Assembly (NCBI GenBank): GCA_018667335.1
Contig: JABIVD010000046.1
Location: 1-52,538, forward strand
From: Rhodospirillaceae bacterium
GTDB taxonomy: Bacteria; Pseudomonadota; Alphaproteobacteria; UBA6615
DNA: 52,538 bases
Direction of reading: 5' to 3'
Shown here: positions 50,355-52,538 of the stretch, piece after piece
Position numbering within the stretch: the first letter of the stretch is position 1
How the letters are laid out: each line of letters starts with the position of its first letter
Notes under the pieces: model-generated
Told to the model about the DNA's origin: nothing
The model's database searches: none
What the model saw: the letters and a program-made list of their open reading frames with translations, nothing else
Translations under genes and position numbers: made by a program

Positions 50355-52087
50355 CAGATCATTTGAAAATATTGCTGGTCGATGATGATGATGTCGACCG
50401 TTTGACGGTGCGCCGTGCCATGGAGCAGTCGGGTCTGAACTACGACCTGACCGAAGCGGTGGACGGGGCTGGCGCTCTGGTGGCCTGTGCCGCCCAAAAG
50501 TTCGATTGCGTTTTTCTGGATTACCGCCTTCCCGACTACGACGGTGACATTATCTTTGCCGAAATGGTTGCGGAACATGACAGTCAGGCAGCAGTGATTT
50601 TTCTGACCGGAGAAAACGACGAAAAGCTCGCCCAGAAAATGATGGGCTCCGGTGCGGTCGACTATCTGACCAAAGCAGAAATTTCCGGGACCGTCCTGAG
50701 GCGCGCTGTGCAATACGCCAGCGCGCGCCATAATTTCCACAAACAGCTCGCCGAGATGGCTCGTATCGACGTGCTGACGGGTTTACCGAACCGGTCCGTT
50801 TTCGAGTCTGTGCTGACGAAGGCAATCGCCCAGGCAGGTCGTGCACAAAATATGGTCGCGGTAACGCTTCTGGATCTGGACAATTTCAAAGACGTGAATG
50901 ACACATTGGGCCACGCCGCAGGTGACCAACTTCTGAAAATGATGTCCGAACGACTGTCGGCACGGGGCCGCGTCACCGACACCGTAATCCGGCTCGGCGG
51001 CGACGAATTCGCGATCATCGCACCCAACATAAACGACGCCCAGGGGGCATCCCGGCACGCGCAGAAGATCATCGACGCATTGGCCGAGCCGTTCGAGGGC
51101 GAGGACCAGAAATTGTTCATGTCCTGTAGCGCCGGTATCGCACTGGCGCCGATGGACGGCACCGACCCGACACAGTTGTTGAAATGCGCCGATATGGCCC
51201 TCTACAGGGCCAAGGCCGAAGGTCGTGGCAGGTTTCACTTCTTCGATGAAAAAATGAACACCGCCGTGCAGGACCAGCGCGCCCTGGAATCCGACCTTCG
51301 ACAGGCCGTGGCCAAGAACGAGTTCGAACTCTTCTATCAACCCAAGGTCGACATCCGTACCGGCCAGGTGCTCGGCACGGAGAGCCTGATTCGTTGGAAC
51401 CAGCCCGAGCGCGGCCTGATTCCACCAAACGACTTCATTCCTGCCGCCGAGAAATGTCATCTCATCGTCGAAATCGGCGACTGGGTGCTCCGGGAAACCT
51501 GCCGCCAGCACGTCGCCTGGCGCGACGCGGGCATCCCGCCCCTCAACTGTTCGATCAACCTGTCACCGCACCAGTTGAAGGATACGCAGATCATTGCGTC
51601 GGTCGACCGGGCGTTGAAGCAATCGGGGCTGGAAGACGGTTGCCTGGAAATCGAGATCACCGAAAGCGCGATTCTGGACAACATCAAAAGCATCTCCGAA
51701 CTTCTCGGAATGTTGCGAATGCGTGGTGTCTCCGTATCGATCGACGATTTCGGCACCGGCTATTCCTCGCTCACTCACCTCAAACAGCTGCCGGTCGACA
51801 CGCTCAAGATCGATCGATCTTTTGTCTCGAATCTGCCCGGCGACGAAGGTGACGCCGCGATCACAAGTGCCACGATCTCGCTCGGCAAGACCTTTGGGTT
51901 GAAAGTCATCGCGGAAGGTGTCGAAGACCAGGAGCAGCTCGATTTCCTGCGCCGCGAGGGCTGCGATCAGGCGCAGGGCTACTATCTCAGCCGCCCCATG
52001 CCGGCTGCTGAATTCCCGAGCTGGTACCGGGAATATCAGACCCGCCGGATCGCCACGATCGGCGCGCCCGCAGCCCAGGCCGGCTAA
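50351..52087 (+). CDS. REC-GGDEF-EAL cyclic-di-GMP signalling protein
   Basis: A 578-aa protein. An N-terminal receiver has phospho-Asp57 (CVFLDYRLPDYDG). A GGDEF domain has GGDEF at 216-220 with the inhibitory RxxD I-site (RVTD) five residues before it. An EAL domain has ESL at 344-346 in place of EAL, and the remaining catalytic set (NCSINLSP, ITESAI, DDFGTGYSS, KIDRSF, AEGVE and QAQGYYLS) is present. Both cyclase and phosphodiesterase activity are plausible, and phosphorylation likely sets the balance. It is the last gene of the operon (4-nt overlap) and translates the upstream signal into c-di-GMP level. Confidence 0.93.
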   Translation: MTDHLKILLVDDDDVDRLTVRRAMEQSGLNYDLTEAVDGAGALVACAAQKFDCVFLDYRLPDYDGDIIFAEMVAEHDSQAAVIFLTGENDEKLAQKMMGSGAVDYLTKAEISGTVLRRAVQYASARHNFHKQLAEMARIDVLTGLPNRSVFESVLTKAIAQAGRAQNMVAVTLLDLDNFKDVNDTLGHAAGDQLLKMMSERLSARGRVTDTVIRLGGDEFAIIAPNINDAQGASRHAQKIIDALAEPFEGEDQKLFMSCSAGIALAPMDGTDPTQLLKCADMALYRAKAEGRGRFHFFDEKMNTAVQDQRALESDLRQAVAKNEFELFYQPKVDIRTGQVLGTESLIRWNQPERGLIPPNDFIPAAEKCHLIVEIGDWVLRETCRQHVAWRDAGIPPLNCSINLSPHQLKDTQIIASVDRALKQSGLEDGCLEIEITESAILDNIKSISELLGMLRMRGVSVSIDDFGTGYSSLTHLKQLPVDTLKIDRSFVSNLPGDEGDAAITSATISLGKTFGLKVIAEGVEDQEQLDFLRREGCDQAQGYYLSRPMPAAEFPSWYREYQTRRIATIGAPAAQAG

Positions 52088-52131
52088 CAGCTCACGGCGG
52101 ACAAACTTCGCGGATTATGTTTTGAGAAAAT

Positions 52132-52187
52132 TGGTCGGGAAGAGAGGATTCGAACCTCCGGCCCCTACGTCCCGAACGTAGTGCTCG
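52132..52187 (-). other. 3' half of tRNA-Pro(CGG): probable attachment site remnant
   Basis: On the minus strand the sequence reads an anticodon arm CTACG-TTCGGGA-CGTAG (anticodon CGG), the variable loop, T-arm GGAGG-TTCGAAT-CCTCT, the acceptor 3' strand CTTCCCG and A-CCA. The D-arm and 5' acceptor strand are missing: upstream is unrelated A+T-rich DNA. Such a 3' tRNA fragment next to an integrase gene marks the displaced end of an integrated element, and the intact tRNA should lie at the element's other end. Confidence 0.75.
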
Positions 52188-52312
52188 CAACATGATCATT
52201 TGAGATTAATTTTTTTATTATTGTTTAAATACAGTCGGTTAAGCCCCTCTAAAGTCAGACCAGATAGTTCCGTCGCGTTGCTTGTACCACTCCTGTGCCA
52301 CAGGAGATGGAT

Positions 52313-52538
52313 TTGGCATCAATAATGAAACGTAACGGGCGATATACGGCTCGTGTTCGGCGTCAGGGTACGCCTGTGCAGACCAAGACCTTTGATCTGA
52401 CCTCTGATGCTCGTCGTTGGGCTGCAGAGACGGAACGACAGATCGACCTTGGCCACTTAATTACGAATGATTGCACTGTCGGGCAGTTGCTCGAGCGCTA
52501 TGGTCGAGAGGTAACGCCAACCAAACGTGGCTTCTATG
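52313..52538 (+). CDS. Tyrosine-recombinase integrase, N-terminus only
   Basis: Seventy-five residues are visible before the window edge, starting (TTG) LASIMKRNGRYTARVRRQGT and continuing TKTFDLTSDARRWAAETERQ and VGQLLERYGREVTP. This is the N-terminal arm-binding/SAM-like part typical of phage and island integrases. The catalytic R-H-R-Y part lies outside. The TTG at 52313 has CAGGAG 6 nt upstream, whereas the ATG at 52307 abuts that site. It sits beside a tRNA-Pro 3' fragment, its likely target, so it belongs to an element extending to the right. Confidence 0.8.
   Translation, partial: MASIMKRNGRYTARVRRQGTPVQTKTFDLTSDARRWAAETERQIDLGHLITNDCTVGQLLERYGREVTPTKRGFY

Noticed and set aside
52132-52187. 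Complete tRNA-Pro gene
   Set aside because: The D-arm and 5' acceptor strand are absent; the sequence beyond 52187 is A+T-rich and cannot pair with the acceptor 3' strand, so only a 3' half is present.

Overview
The window is high-GC DNA that reads as an alphaproteobacterium, most likely Rhodospirillales-like. This rests on the glyQ/glyS-ppdK and polyprenyl synthase/DUF2007/trmN6 neighbourhoods, CtrA-type TTAA-N7-TTAAC boxes, and short palindromic intergenic repeats of the ATGCGCGGA-cttga-TCCGCGCAT kind. No 16S or other taxonomic anchor is present, so this is inference.

Left part (1-12.1 kb): ordinary chromosome. It holds the N-terminus of a GT9 heptosyltransferase (minus strand, cut by the window edge), a YgfZ/GcvT-like Fe-S maintenance protein, a 51-aa protein with a clear terminator, pyruvate phosphate dikinase, both subunits of glycyl-tRNA synthetase, a small membrane protein, the methyltransferase TrmN6, a DUF2007 protein, a polyprenyl diphosphate synthase, an alpha/beta hydrolase, a membrane-anchored coiled-coil protein and a SIMPL-domain periplasmic protein.

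Middle (12.3-39.4 kb): a podovirus-type virus-derived gene set broken into blocks by cellular genes. In minus-strand order it has small and large terminase, three small virion/fibre proteins, portal, major capsid protein, an associated structural protein, two tail tubular proteins, a GNAT-type virion protein, an internal virion protein, a Bbp19-like protein and a putative scaffold. A second block (34.2-39.4 kb) holds two small minus-strand genes, a divergent S24-type repressor, a GH108 muramidase and a holin. All these frames are open, but I see no integrase, replication or phage polymerase gene among them. Between the blocks lie a four-gene plus-strand cassette (membrane protein, Sel1 protein, lipoprotein, GlcG/HbpS-like), a Tat-exported sulfatase, an SGNH hydrolase, a two-component system, an enolase-superfamily enzyme, a ketopantoate-reductase-like enzyme and a ThDP enzyme. 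The set is either an old prophage eroded by insertion or a domesticated, possibly GTA-like particle. This is the most interesting feature of the window.

Right part (39.5-52.1 kb): a catabolic-looking oxidoreductase cluster (LeuB-like dehydrogenase, aldo/keto reductase, GMC oxidoreductase, metal-dependent amidohydrolase, FAD-dependent amine/carotenoid-type oxidoreductase). It is followed by a tightly coupled four-gene signalling operon behind an exact CtrA-type box: periplasmic substrate-binding protein, membrane PAS histidine kinase, Rcp1-like response regulator and REC-GGDEF-EAL protein. No transporter permease accompanies the binding protein, so I infer it is a sensor partner.

Right edge: a 3'-half copy of tRNA-Pro(CGG) lacking its 5' half, followed by the N-terminus of a tyrosine-recombinase integrase running off the window. 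This marks the left end of a separate integrated element whose body lies outside. Short tandem-repeat arrays sit at or near the 3' ends of several genes (7.6, 12.2, 18.2 and 25.8 kb).
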